From contig NZ_JAJPWV010000008.1 of assembly GCF_021215455.1 (NCBI RefSeq), positions 1 to 53,459 on the forward strand: a stretch of 53,459 nt of DNA, in the 5' to 3' direction. A program made the translations under genes and the position numbers. The stretch comes from Mucilaginibacter roseus. Lineage in GTDB: Bacteria > Bacteroidota > Bacteroidia > Sphingobacteriales > Sphingobacteriaceae. This document shows, piece after piece, positions 1-9,065 of this stretch. The notes beneath the pieces are model-generated. The model ran no database searches and was not told where the DNA came from. It saw only the letters and a list, made by a program, of their open reading frames with translations. How positions within the stretch are numbered: position 1 is the first letter of the stretch; each line of letters begins with the position of its first letter.

Positions 1-42
1 ATTAACCGATTTTTGTATGTTAGCGACAACTTTAGCACATAC

Positions 43-732
43 ATGAAAAAAGCTTACTTTTTCCTTATCGCGTTAGCAATCACTTTCACGGCCTGCAAAA
101 AAGGTGTTGATGATTTTCCGGACACGCCAAACACCGGAAACATACCCGGCGGAGCTGTTAATGCAGCCTATCAACCTTTTGGTGCAGGCGCAAAATGGGT
201 ATATCACGCTACAGCCGGCATTGGTGACTTTGTTACGGAAGATACCCGTACTACCACATTAAACGGCAAATCAAAAAAAATAGACGGTCTGGTTTATTAC
301 GAGGGAACAACCACCAGTTCCACAAGCACTGTTAGCGGATATATTGGTTACAATAACGGCATTTACGCTCAACAAGTTGAGATTGCTGCAATAGGACTAA
401 ACTCCATTATGCCAATTTATAACGACCGTAAAAATATTGGTGAAAGCTATCTGCAAACATTTACCTATGTAAGCGAAGGCCAAACTGTTAACGCGCGCTT
501 TAATGTCGAGCTGCTCGAAAAAGGCATAAGCAAAACCGTGCGCGGCAAAGTTTATGATGATGTTGTGCATACCCGCATAAAGCTTGAGGTAAACTTTGGT
601 AATGATTGGGTATCCTACAGTGCGAATGACATTTACCTCGCCAAAGGTATAGGTATTATTTATGCCACAGCATCCGCTTTTGATATGGAAATTGATAAAA
701 TGGAGCTGGTAAGCTATACGCCAGGCAAATAA
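43..732 (+). CDS. Lipoprotein, YQPF/AKGIG family, copy 1
   Basis: A 229-residue predicted outer-surface lipoprotein of unknown function. The first 18 residues are a signal peptide ending in a lipobox (ITFTAC), followed by KK. The start at ATG 43 is chosen because the signal peptide begins there; the frame is open a little further upstream from a TTG. The mature part has a YQPF-x-AGAKWVY block near residue 45, a SKTVRGKVYDDVVHTR block near 175 and an LAKGIG block near 205. The same three blocks recur in order in the proteins at 1079-1744 and 14135-14818, so these are paralogues. A strong intrinsic terminator follows at 753. No enzymatic motif is visible. Confidence 0.8.
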   Translation: MKKAYFFLIALAITFTACKKGVDDFPDTPNTGNIPGGAVNAAYQPFGAGAKWVYHATAGIGDFVTEDTRTTTLNGKSKKIDGLVYYEGTTTSSTSTVSGYIGYNNGIYAQQVEIAAIGLNSIMPIYNDRKNIGESYLQTFTYVSEGQTVNARFNVELLEKGISKTVRGKVYDDVVHTRIKLEVNFGNDWVSYSANDIYLAKGIGIIYATASAFDMEIDKMELVSYTPGK

Positions 733-752
733 TTTAAACCGGCTTATTTAAC

Positions 753-788
753 AAAGCGGAACGAAAGTCACATCGTTCCGCTTTTTTT
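753..788 (+). terminator. Rho-independent terminator after lipoprotein copy 1
   Basis: Perfect 12-bp stem (AAAGCGGAACGA paired with TCGTTCCGCTTT), 8-nt loop, then a run of T. It lies 20 bp after the stop codon of the upstream gene. Confidence 0.85.
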
Positions 789-1078
789 TGCAGATTTTTT
801 TCGCCACAATTCAATACACTAAGCTAATGTTTGATCGGTCAAAAAAAACCTGTCGTAATATTGTACCACACGCACGTTACATGCCGGCGAACCACTTTAC
901 ACTAAGCAAAAATTTGTATAATATTTTTGTTACACAGCTGTAACGTTCCCCAATAAATATCCGTCAAGGTCTTTCAAAACGGCCACTATGCTGCAGAGGT
1001 ACCCTGCAACTAATGTGGTAAACCAAAAACATTTATCAAATAATAACAGCCTGTATGGGCAATTTAAATTCAATCACA
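789..1078. other. Intergenic gap between two lipoprotein genes
   Basis: About 290 bp without a gene. It holds an inverted repeat GTTACA-CAGC-TGTAAC at 929-944, which could be an operator, and a TATTTTTG sequence just before it that resembles the Bacteroidota -7 element; I found no matching -33 element at the right distance. Nothing else is recognisable. Confidence 0.4.
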
Positions 1079-1744
1079 ATGAAAAAAACTCTCTATACCC
1101 TTTTAGCTATAAGCGCTCTATTATTAGCATCATGCAAAAAAGATAACGACGACAATAATCCCGGTGGCGGCTCAAACACCTACCAGCCCTTCACCGCCGG
1201 GTCAGAATGGAAATACCGTACTGAAATAGACCTTGGCGAAGGCGCTCCATTGGTTGACACGAGCGTTAACACCATGACCGCCCAAACCAAAACCATCAAC
1301 AACAAAAAGTATTACGTAGCTAAATCTGTGGATGATGAAGGCACTGAAGAAACTTACCTTGGCCTGAACAACAATGTGTACAGCACCATTATTAGTGATG
1401 AACTTGCAGGCAAGGATCTGGAATTTGCTTACCTGAACGAATCAAAGGCCGTTAATGAAAGTTGGGAAACGCTGTTTACTATCGATGACGAGGACGGTGA
1501 CATAGAGGCACGCCTGAAAACCACCATTAAGGAAAAAAGCATTACAAAAACGGTTTTAGGCAAAAGCTACAACAACGTGATACATACCATAGTTGAAACC
1601 GGCTTTAAGATTAATAACAATTGGGTAACAGTAGCACAAATGGATTTTTACATTGCCAAAGGCATTGGTATGATTGCTACTTACGGTGGTGTAAACGGTA
1701 ACATCTCTGCTAAAACAGAGCTGATGAGCTATAATATTAAATAA
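1079..1744 (+). CDS. Lipoprotein, YQPF/AKGIG family, copy 2
   Basis: A 221-residue lipoprotein paralogous to the one at 43-732. The start at ATG 1079 is preferred over an upstream in-frame ATG because it begins the signal peptide, which ends in the lipobox LLASC followed by KK. Shared blocks are YQPFTAGSEWKY (about residue 37), TKTVLGKSYNNVIHT (about 160) and IAKGIGM (about 195). The segment after the lipobox is rich in Asp, Asn and Gly, typical of a flexible tether. Function is unknown. It has its own terminator and does not look like part of an operon with copy 1, which ends in a terminator of its own. Confidence 0.8.
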   Translation: MKKTLYTLLAISALLLASCKKDNDDNNPGGGSNTYQPFTAGSEWKYRTEIDLGEGAPLVDTSVNTMTAQTKTINNKKYYVAKSVDDEGTEETYLGLNNNVYSTIISDELAGKDLEFAYLNESKAVNESWETLFTIDDEDGDIEARLKTTIKEKSITKTVLGKSYNNVIHTIVETGFKINNNWVTVAQMDFYIAKGIGMIATYGGVNGNISAKTELMSYNIK

Positions 1745-1765
1745 CCATTCGCCATCTATCTATAA

Positions 1766-1804
1766 AACAAACGGAGTTGCTTATATACGGCAACTCCGTT
1801 TGTT
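1766..1804. terminator. Bidirectional terminator between convergent genes
   Basis: Perfect 15-bp inverted repeat (AACAAACGGAGTTGC and its complement) with a 9-nt loop. The A-rich left end and T-rich right end suit termination on both strands, and it sits between the ends of the lipoprotein gene and the phosphatase gene. Confidence 0.8.
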
Positions 1805-1806
1805 AT

Positions 1807-3666
1807 TTATCTGCCAGGGGCAAGCAACAGCCTCACTATTTTATTAAATATTTCGGTGTTTTGATATGTCCCGATAAATTCATTTGCATTTGGTCCGTAG
1901 GCAAACACCGGTACGTTGACACTGGTGTGGTCATTAGTACTAAAGCTGCCCAGCACCCTGCCCTCAGCGGTTGAAGCATCCAGCAAGCTGAGTCCACCGG
2001 TTTCATGATCGGCAGTTATTATCACCAGTGTTTCGCCGTTTTGATCGCCAAATTTAAGTGCCTCGCCAACGGTACGGTCAAAGTCGAGCATTTCGGTAAT
2101 CAGAAAAGGCAGATCATTAGCATGGCCGCCATGATCTATCTGCGCGCCCTCGGCCATAATAAAAAAGCCGTTTTTATTGGTTGATAGCAGCCTGATGGTT
2201 TCCTTAAGCGATTGCGCCAGCATATCGCCACGGCCCTTTATTACAGGGTGGGTTGCAGCATCGCTTAACAGCACCAGTTGTTTGCCTTGCTTTTGCTGCT
2301 GCAATGCCGTAAGCGTAGTATCAACGGTATATCCTTTAGCTTTCAGCTTTTGCATCAACCCGGCATCCGGGTTATTGAAAAAACTCTTTTGGTTTGATCC
2401 TATCAGTACATCAACATTACTCGTCAGTAAATCGGCAGCTATGGCGGTAGAATTAGTACGCTCGGTATTGTGCGCGTAGAAGGCAGCTGGGGTAGCATCG
2501 GTAATATCTGCACAGCTGATAATGCCGCTTTTTATCTTTTTGGTGGCCAGCGTATCAGGTATACGCGTCAGTTGTGCTCCTGCCGGATCGATGCTGATAT
2601 AACGGTTATTGGTTTTGTGGCCGGTTGCCATGGCTGTTGCACCCGCCGCGGAGTCGGTATTATCAGAATTAGCTGCTCGCGTTTGCGAAAATCCACTAAA
2701 ACGGCATTGCAGAAGATTTAACTGCCCGTGGTTTGCTGTGAGCCCGGCCTGAATTTGCGCCAGCCCCATACCATCACCAATAAGCAGGATGATATTTTTT
2801 ACCGGCTTTTTCAACCCATCGGTTTTATATGTTGGCGTGTATATTGGGTGAGGTTTTGGGTTAATAAATTCCAGTTTGTAACGATTGGCCAAAAAATCAT
2901 GCAATTGCTGCGAATGATCAGTGTTGATCCAATCCGCACCAAGTTTTTGTAGTTGAATCCAGGTGTTAGGGCTATCCTGCGTTGCCCAAAAGCGGAAAGG
3001 TTTGCCTTTGCTGTGGGCATTATTAATCAGCGTAGCAAGTTTGAGTGAATCAGGCCCGATCAAAACGCCTTTGCCATTCCATTGTGTATAGTTGCCTAAG
3101 TCGTCGCTTATCATGGCCACATGTTTTAGCTGCGCATCGGTATAACTAATATTAGGCCTACCGTCAAAGTAAATATAAGCCGGGAATTGATCAAACGCTG
3201 CCGGCGCAGGCATGTCGCCACTCAACACGATCTTTACAGTATTCTTACCTCCCTGAAAAATATCCTTAAAAGGCTCGAGTTCTTTGATTAACGCCGGTAT
3301 TACATGCGCTTTATCTTCCTTGATATCAACCACCAACTGTAGGTGCAGGGCTGAATCAGCATAAGGGCGACCGCCGTTTTTTCGGAACAGTGCGGCAAGC
3401 GGCTTTAAGTAAAGTTGAGTAAGTGTGCGGCTCTCTTCAATCTCCTTGCGTTCGTGCGCAACATATAATTTGTTGTTCAGGTAGAAAACATCTGCCTCTA
3501 TAGAACCGGCCTGGGCATAGTACGCCTGCAAAAAAGGGATATTCTGCTTATAATCATTATGGCTATGCGCTTTGTTAATAGCCACGTTTTGAGCAAAAGA
3601 AGTTACGGCAATCAGTAACGAAACAACTGAAACAAGCGCCGAACGTTTTAGGGCAGAATACTTCAT
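1807..3666 (-). CDS. Secreted phosphodiesterase-like / alkaline phosphatase fusion
   Basis: 619 residues with a signal peptide (cleavage near SFAQ, residue 26). Residues about 30-270 resemble the GDPD/PI-PLC-like TIM-barrel family: AHSHNDY, IEADVF and VAHE supply the expected His, Glu and Asp ligands. Residues about 285-615 are a PhoA-type alkaline phosphatase with IGDGMG (metal Asp), TDSAAGATA (nucleophile Ser), AEGAQIDHGGHAND and TADHETGG (metal ligands). All phosphatase active-site motifs are present. The likely role, inferred from the fusion, is to release phosphate from phosphodiesters in the periplasm: the first domain yields a monoester and the second removes the phosphate. It may be co-transcribed with the DUF1080 gene upstream, though a long hairpin separates them. 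Confidence 0.85.
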   Translation of the reverse strand: MKYSALKRSALVSVVSLLIAVTSFAQNVAINKAHSHNDYKQNIPFLQAYYAQAGSIEADVFYLNNKLYVAHERKEIEESRTLTQLYLKPLAALFRKNGGRPYADSALHLQLVVDIKEDKAHVIPALIKELEPFKDIFQGGKNTVKIVLSGDMPAPAAFDQFPAYIYFDGRPNISYTDAQLKHVAMISDDLGNYTQWNGKGVLIGPDSLKLATLINNAHSKGKPFRFWATQDSPNTWIQLQKLGADWINTDHSQQLHDFLANRYKLEFINPKPHPIYTPTYKTDGLKKPVKNIILLIGDGMGLAQIQAGLTANHGQLNLLQCRFSGFSQTRAANSDNTDSAAGATAMATGHKTNNRYISIDPAGAQLTRIPDTLATKKIKSGIISCADITDATPAAFYAHNTERTNSTAIAADLLTSNVDVLIGSNQKSFFNNPDAGLMQKLKAKGYTVDTTLTALQQQKQGKQLVLLSDAATHPVIKGRGDMLAQSLKETIRLLSTNKNGFFIMAEGAQIDHGGHANDLPFLITEMLDFDRTVGEALKFGDQNGETLVIITADHETGGLSLLDASTAEGRVLGSFSTNDHTSVNVPVFAYGPNANEFIGTYQNTEIFNKIVRLLLAPGR

Positions 3667-3694
3667 AACAATTGGCTAAGCTATATTATGAAAG

Positions 3695-3735
3695 TAAAGT
3701 GATTGTTAGCTTTTAATAAACTAACAATCACTTTA
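3695..3735 (-). terminator. Long hairpin between DUF1080 and phosphatase genes
   Basis: Perfect 15-bp stem (TAAAGTGATTGTTAG and its complement, 11-nt loop). It lies just after the stop of the DUF1080 gene on the minus strand. The tail on that strand is only moderately T-rich (CTTTCAT), so it may act as a partial terminator or an mRNA stabiliser. Confidence 0.55.
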
Positions 3736-3747
3736 TGGAGGTTACCG

Positions 3748-5124
3748 TTACAGGTTGCGCAATTTAATATTGCGGAAGCTTACTGAATTGCCATGATCCT
3801 GTAGCAGGATGTGCCCCTCCGGCGCTTCGCCAAAGTTTGGCCATACTTTGTATTTACTGATGGCTACCAGGTCTTTAAATTCCTTTGAGCCACGATCATA
3901 CTCCAGCACCTTAACACCATTCAGGTAATGCTCCACATGGTTGTTAGGGTAAACCACTACCCTGCCAATATTCCACTGGCCGATGGCGTGTGTAAACCGT
4001 GGCTGCTTTTTGGCTGTAATCAAATCATATAACGATGCCAGCGTGCGGTTACCGTCGCGCCCTAATTTAGCATCCGGGTGGCGCACATCATCCAGCACCT
4101 GGTACTCCAGGCCGATAGCCGAGCCTTGTGTTTTTTCGCCAAGCGTAACAAAATACTTCACCCCGCTGTTAGCGCCTTCGGTAAGCCTGAACTCGAAAGA
4201 AAGGTCAAAGGCCTTGTATTGCCCATCGCTTACAATATCACCACCATTAGTTGATTCTGCCCCGTTTGATGGCTCCACGCTGATTAGTCCGTTACTGATG
4301 TTCCAGCCCTTTGCCGGAAATTTATCACTGCGGGCACTGTGCCAGCCGGTACTGGTTTTACCATCAAACAACAGCTGCCAGCCGCTTTGCTTTTCAAATG
4401 CCGACAGGCTATTCGGCGTAAGGTTTACCACATAAACATCTTTATTAAAAGGCTCGGGCTTTAAACCCTTTGTTTTTATCTGGATGTTTTTAAACCATAT
4501 TCTCTTGTCAGCCTCTTCAGGTTTACTTACCGCGTGTACTTGCAGGCCAATAAAACCTTTGGCATCTACGGTATCAATAACATAAGCCATCGGCACGCCG
4601 TTGATCCAGGTTTTCATCTGGTTACCAATACATTCTATTTTAATATGGTTGTACTCGCCAACTTTAAAAGCTCCTTTCGCTTTAGCGTTCAAATCCATCG
4701 GGTACAGCCAGTCGCGCCTGCCCTCATCATAAACACCACCTGCCCATGCCCTTGGCGATGGGTCAAACTCGCACTGGCGGCCATAAACCTTACCCTTACC
4801 GTTGTTGGCCGCGGCATCAAAGTGGCTGCGGGTTTGTACGCCCGAATTACTGATGGCATTCTCTAACTTAGCATCCAGTTCCAGTACAAAATCGCCATAC
4901 TCCTTTTCAGTAACCAAAAACGTGTTGCCACTGCCGGTAACGGTTGTACCTTGTATAGCGCCGTCAACCACCTTGTAATCGGCAGTGCCGGCAAGGCGCT
5001 TCCAGCCTTTAAGGGTTTTGCCATCAAACAGGCTGGTGTAACCTTTTTTTGTTTGTGCTGATGATGCTCCGGCCAGCATGATTGCTGCAATAATAAGCGG
5101 CAGTATTTTGCGGTTTGTTTTCAT
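3748..5124 (-). CDS. Secreted protein with two DUF1080 (3-keto-disaccharide hydrolase) domains
   Basis: 458 residues with a signal peptide ending near ASSAQ (residue 24). Two laminin-G/concanavalin-like DUF1080 domains follow in tandem, about residues 28-215 and 248-457. Each opens with the family signature LFDGK-(S/T)-x-GW (SLFDGKTLKGWKRL and LLFDGKTSTGWHSA). Members of the family bind or hydrolyse oxidised (3-keto) disaccharides and are common in Bacteroidota sugar-use loci. No SusCD pair or glycosidase is adjacent, so the substrate cannot be inferred. Confidence 0.85.
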   Translation of the reverse strand: MKTNRKILPLIIAAIMLAGASSAQTKKGYTSLFDGKTLKGWKRLAGTADYKVVDGAIQGTTVTGSGNTFLVTEKEYGDFVLELDAKLENAISNSGVQTRSHFDAAANNGKGKVYGRQCEFDPSPRAWAGGVYDEGRRDWLYPMDLNAKAKGAFKVGEYNHIKIECIGNQMKTWINGVPMAYVIDTVDAKGFIGLQVHAVSKPEEADKRIWFKNIQIKTKGLKPEPFNKDVYVVNLTPNSLSAFEKQSGWQLLFDGKTSTGWHSARSDKFPAKGWNISNGLISVEPSNGAESTNGGDIVSDGQYKAFDLSFEFRLTEGANSGVKYFVTLGEKTQGSAIGLEYQVLDDVRHPDAKLGRDGNRTLASLYDLITAKKQPRFTHAIGQWNIGRVVVYPNNHVEHYLNGVKVLEYDRGSKEFKDLVAISKYKVWPNFGEAPEGHILLQDHGNSVSFRNIKLRNL

Positions 5125-5292
5125 ATATTGGTTGATAGAAAATTAAATATACAATACGCCTAGTATTGTATATTAATTGGTTAGCTAAACTTAGTGGTAA
5201 ATATAGCCAAACAGACTATTTTACGTGTAACATTTTGGCTATTTGCAGCATCTTAACCGGAGTAATTTTAGCCCGACTTTAATTATGTAAAG

Positions 5293-5323
5293 ATTGCAGG
5301 GCTTTATTAATATTTTAAATTTG
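5293..5323 (+). promoter_or_regulatory. Bacteroidota-type promoter of the M1 aminopeptidase gene
   Basis: TTG at 5294-5296, a 19-nt spacer, and TAAATTTG at 5316-5323, matching the -33/-7 pattern TTTG-N19-TAnnTTTG of Bacteroidota primary sigma promoters. Transcription would start near 5330, which excludes the upstream in-frame start at 5294 and supports ATG 5345. Confidence 0.7.
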
Positions 5324-5344
5324 CGTTTTAACAACCTCATTAAC

Positions 5345-7825
5345 ATGAAAAAAATGCTGATTGCAGAAGCCCTCCTAATGGCTGCCTGCATTGTACCGGC
5401 TGTGGCTCAGCAAAAACCGGCCGACGATCCTAAATTAAAGATCTACCGCGAAACCGTTACTAAAATTAACGACCTGGTGCACACCAAGCTCGACGTGCGG
5501 TTTGATTACAAAAAACGTTACCTGTACGGCAAGGAGTGGATTACCCTGAAACCACACTTTTACCCTACCGACAGCCTGCGACTGGATGCTAAAGGGATGG
5601 ACATCAAAAATATTTCGGTTGTTAAAAACGGCAAAAATGTGCCGCTTAAATTTACTTATGATAGCCTGTCGCTGGCCATTAAATTGGATAAAGTTTATGG
5701 TAACAACGAAACCTATATTGTATACCTTGATTATACAGCAAAGCCTGATGAACTGAAAGCCCAGGGCAGCGCCGCCATAAGCGATGCTAAAGGTTTATAT
5801 TTTATTAACCCTGACGGCACGGAGAAGGATAAGCCAACCCAGATATGGACGCAAGGCGAAACGGAATCATCATCAGCATGGTTCCCTACTATTGACAAGC
5901 CGAATCAAAAAACCACCCAGGAGATCAGCATGACGGTACCTGCCAAGTACGTTACCCTATCAAACGGCCGTTTAGCCGCGCAAAAAACTAATACAGACGG
6001 CACCCGTACGGATACATGGAAGATGGAGTTGCCGCACTCGCCATACCTGTTTATGATGGCTGTGGGCGATTTCAAGATTTATAAAGATAAATGGCGCGAC
6101 AAGGAGGTTAACTATTACCTGGAACCAAAGTACGCGCCTTACGCTAAGGAGATTTTCGGCTTTACGCCGGAGACTATGGAGTTCTTCTCCAAAAAATTAG
6201 GCGTTGATTATCCCTGGAACAAATACGCGCAGATTGTAGTGCGTGATTACGTGAGCGGCGCCATGGAGAACACCAGCGCTACCCTGCACGGCGAATATGT
6301 ACAAGGCACTCCGCGTGAGCTGATGGATGCCGGTTACGATGGTGGCCGCAGCACTATAGTACACGAGTTGTTTCACCAATGGTTTGGTGATTATGTTACC
6401 GCCGAAAGCTGGAGCAACCTTACGGTGAACGAATCATTTGCCGACTTTAGCGAAACCATGTGGGCCGAGTATAAATACGGCAAAGACGAAGGCGGCGCGC
6501 ATATTTATGACGACCTGCAAAGCTACCTGCGTAGTGCCGACGCTAAAAACAAAAACCTGGTACGCTTTCATTATCATGATAAAGAGGATGTATTTGATGT
6601 GGTTACCTACCAAAAAGGCGGTACTATATTAAACTACCTGCGTAACTATTTGGGCGAGGATGCTTTTTACAAAGGCTTAAGTATCTACCTGAAAACAAAC
6701 GCCTTTAAGAATGGCGAAGCGCACCAACTACGCCTTGCCCTTGAAGAAGCCAGCGGCCGCGACCTGAACTGGTTTTTTAACGAGTGGTATTTCAACGCCG
6801 GCCACCCGGTGCTTGATATTACTTACAAATGGGATGAGGGCACCAAAACCCAAACCGTTTACGTTAACCAAACCCAAACCGGCGATGCCTTTATTTTACC
6901 TATAGCGGTTGATGTATACGCCGGCGGTAAAAAAGAACGCCATCAGGTATGGCTGCGTAATAAGGCAGATACCTTAACCTTTAAAGTAGCATCAAAACCT
7001 GATTTGGTGAATGTTGACGGTGATAAAGTAGTGCCGACTAAAAAGACAGATAAAAAAACGTTAGAGGAGTTTGCATTCCAGTACGCTAACGCGCCTTTAT
7101 ATGTTGACCGTCGTGAAGCTATTGCCGCGGCAATACCTGCGCAAGGCGATAAAAATGCTCAAAAGATTATTATTGCCGCTTTAAAAGATAAGTATTATGG
7201 CCTGCGTATAAAAGCAATTGACGCCGCCAATATGGCGAATGACGATGTACGAAATGCAGCACAACCTATCCTGATGGATATTGCCCGTAACGACAAGGAT
7301 AATAATGTTAAAGCTGCTGCTATCACCGTATTAGGTAAATTAAAAGCATCAGGCATGATCAAGATTTTCCGCGATGGCGTACAAAGCCAATCGTACGCGG
7401 TACAGGGAGCATCATTAAACGCTTTGGCACAACTTGAGCCGGCGGAGGCATTAAAAGTAGCGAAATCTTTAGAGAATGACAGCAAAGGCGCATTAGCTAC
7501 CGCTATTATGGGCACCTATGCAATTGCCGGCGGCGATGCGGAATGGCCTTACGTGTATGGCAAATACAAAGAAATGGGCATACAAGCTCAGTTTGACTCT
7601 GCCCAAGAGTTTGCTGACCTGGCCGGGCGCGTTAAAAACCCTGCTTACGCACAGCAAGGTATTGAGGTGCTAAAAAACATGGGGGTTAAATACAAAAAAT
7701 ATGGCATTGCGCCTTTTGTAATTACTACCATAACCGGTATTAAAACCAAACGTACCGAATTAAAAGATGATGCATCGGTAAAAGCTGCTGATGATGCCAT
7801 CAAAGCAATAAATGATGCCAAGTAA
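5345..7825 (+). CDS. M1-family zinc aminopeptidase
   Basis: 826 residues with a signal peptide (cleavage after AVAQ, about residue 20), so periplasmic or surface-bound. The start is fixed by the promoter just upstream. It is a gluzincin: GAMEN exopeptidase motif at residues 305-309, HELFH at 340-344 (HExxH), and the third zinc ligand Glu363 in NESFADF, 18 residues after the second His. The N-terminal beta domain precedes the catalytic core, and about residues 590-820 form an alpha-helical HEAT-like region. It trims N-terminal residues from peptides. It is a single-gene unit ending in a terminator. Confidence 0.92.
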   Translation: MKKMLIAEALLMAACIVPAVAQQKPADDPKLKIYRETVTKINDLVHTKLDVRFDYKKRYLYGKEWITLKPHFYPTDSLRLDAKGMDIKNISVVKNGKNVPLKFTYDSLSLAIKLDKVYGNNETYIVYLDYTAKPDELKAQGSAAISDAKGLYFINPDGTEKDKPTQIWTQGETESSSAWFPTIDKPNQKTTQEISMTVPAKYVTLSNGRLAAQKTNTDGTRTDTWKMELPHSPYLFMMAVGDFKIYKDKWRDKEVNYYLEPKYAPYAKEIFGFTPETMEFFSKKLGVDYPWNKYAQIVVRDYVSGAMENTSATLHGEYVQGTPRELMDAGYDGGRSTIVHELFHQWFGDYVTAESWSNLTVNESFADFSETMWAEYKYGKDEGGAHIYDDLQSYLRSADAKNKNLVRFHYHDKEDVFDVVTYQKGGTILNYLRNYLGEDAFYKGLSIYLKTNAFKNGEAHQLRLALEEASGRDLNWFFNEWYFNAGHPVLDITYKWDEGTKTQTVYVNQTQTGDAFILPIAVDVYAGGKKERHQVWLRNKADTLTFKVASKPDLVNVDGDKVVPTKKTDKKTLEEFAFQYANAPLYVDRREAIAAAIPAQGDKNAQKIIIAALKDKYYGLRIKAIDAANMANDDVRNAAQPILMDIARNDKDNNVKAAAITVLGKLKASGMIKIFRDGVQSQSYAVQGASLNALAQLEPAEALKVAKSLENDSKGALATAIMGTYAIAGGDAEWPYVYGKYKEMGIQAQFDSAQEFADLAGRVKNPAYAQQGIEVLKNMGVKYKKYGIAPFVITTITGIKTKRTELKDDASVKAADDAIKAINDAK

Positions 7826-7852
7826 TTAAACCTTACTTGCAACATTAAGTCT

Positions 7853-7890
7853 AAAGGGTTGTCTTGTAGTAATACAAGCGACCCTTTTTT
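7853..7890 (+). terminator. Rho-independent terminator after aminopeptidase
   Basis: Stem AAAGGGTTG(T)CTTGTA / TACAAGCGACCCTTT with one bulge and a GTAA loop, followed by T6. It lies 28 bp after the stop codon. Confidence 0.8.
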
Positions 7891-7911
7891 ATTACAAACC
7901 GGATTGTTATC

Positions 7912-8268
7912 ATGAAGAAAATTGCTCTTATTGCCCTTTTTTCGGCCGCTTTCAGTTACGCACGTGCGCAGCAACAGGTAGTTATTACGGCTCAGCCTAA
8001 AAAGTCTGATCAAAACAAAAGCTATGTACTCCCAACGGATAGTAGCAGAGTAAAATCAAACCTAAATGAGATAGTAGCTGTACAAAGCGGGCCGATCAAT
8101 AATGATATTATAGTATACAGCCGTATGCCGGTATCAAAAATTCATCCCTACAACAGCAAAATGCCGGTACAAGGTAAAGGCAATAAAATTACAGGTTATA
8201 ATATGCCGGTAAAAAAAGTACAAATCATTAATCCGGATACCGTGGGCAGGGTGAAGATTACTCCGTAG
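7912..8268 (+). CDS. Small secreted protein, function unknown
   Basis: 118 residues. The first 20 residues are a clear signal peptide ending ARAQ. The mature part has no cysteines and repeats the tripeptide MPV (SRMPV, SKMPV, YNMPV), suggesting short extended repeats. I do not recognise the family. Its last 11 bp overlap the end of the convergent gene at 8258-9055. Confidence 0.6.
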   Translation: MKKIALIALFSAAFSYARAQQQVVITAQPKKSDQNKSYVLPTDSSRVKSNLNEIVAVQSGPINNDIIVYSRMPVSKIHPYNSKMPVQGKGNKITGYNMPVKKVQIINPDTVGRVKITP

Positions 8269-9055
8269 TTTTCGGAATTAACTTTATGTAGTCCACTATT
8301 ACCTCTTGTGTTGTAAAACCGGGAGTTACCTGACCAAGATCTGCCGCGTCAACACGCACGTTTCGAATGCTGTATTTACCGCTTTCAGTTTGAACAACCG
8401 ATGATTTATGCGTAATAATCCAGTTGAAGTTTTTTAGGTTCATATCATATTCAAAAGATATTTCTCCCACCGGAAATAGATCATTCGCCGCATTGCCTGC
8501 TACTTTTATAAGTTTACAATAGTCAACTTTTTTTATCACTGGCCTGTATTTTCCCTTTTGCGGGATAATCAGCCAATCCATCAGGTCGCCATTCCCATTA
8601 ACCGGAAACTCAAAATCCACATAAGCCAGACTATCTACCTCCGTCCTGTAAGTATATAAGTAAGTGGCTGTATACATTTGCAAAATATCCGGGCGACCGT
8701 GCTGCCTGAAGTGTTCAACCCGATCAGGATAAACTACCTCAGCGCTTATAAATCTCAGATCGTTAAAGAACGCCTTTCCCGAATAGCTGATTATTGAGTC
8801 CTCTACCCTTTTCTTATAAACCAATGCCTTTTCGGGTATTTGTTTGATATCGATGGGCTTACGCAAAACATTCCAATTTGCTGCAGTATCGCCACCAGCG
8901 GCAAAAACATAACTTGGCGCATTACCTATATACCGGGCATGGTGCACGGTGGTACGCCAGGAGTTGTTGGTTATGATACTTTTATCGATAGCACATTGAG
9001 CCGAGGCTTTAAACCCGTAAAGCGCAACTAACGTGAATAAAAGCCAAATCTTCAT
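8258..9055 (-). CDS. Secreted protein, function unknown
   Basis: 265 residues with a signal peptide (MKIWLLFTLVALYGFKASAQ). The mature region is mostly beta-strand-like, with three aromatic-rich stretches (HHARYIGNAPSYVF, MYTATYLYTYRTEV, FEYDMNLKNFNWII). No catalytic motif or known family is recognisable. It starts 10 bp after the end of cdaA on the same strand, so it is probably co-transcribed with it. Confidence 0.65.
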   Translation of the reverse strand: MKIWLLFTLVALYGFKASAQCAIDKSIITNNSWRTTVHHARYIGNAPSYVFAAGGDTAANWNVLRKPIDIKQIPEKALVYKKRVEDSIISYSGKAFFNDLRFISAEVVYPDRVEHFRQHGRPDILQMYTATYLYTYRTEVDSLAYVDFEFPVNGNGDLMDWLIIPQKGKYRPVIKKVDYCKLIKVAGNAANDLFPVGEISFEYDMNLKNFNWIITHKSSVVQTESGKYSIRNVRVDAADLGQVTPGFTTQEVIVDYIKLIPKTTE

Positions 9056-9065
9056 TTCAAAAAGA

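Noticed and set aside
929..944. GTTACA-CAGC-TGTAAC as a regulator site of the same regulon
   Set aside because: It is an inverted repeat of different layout without the TGTWCG half, and is unpaired. Kept only as a possible local operator.
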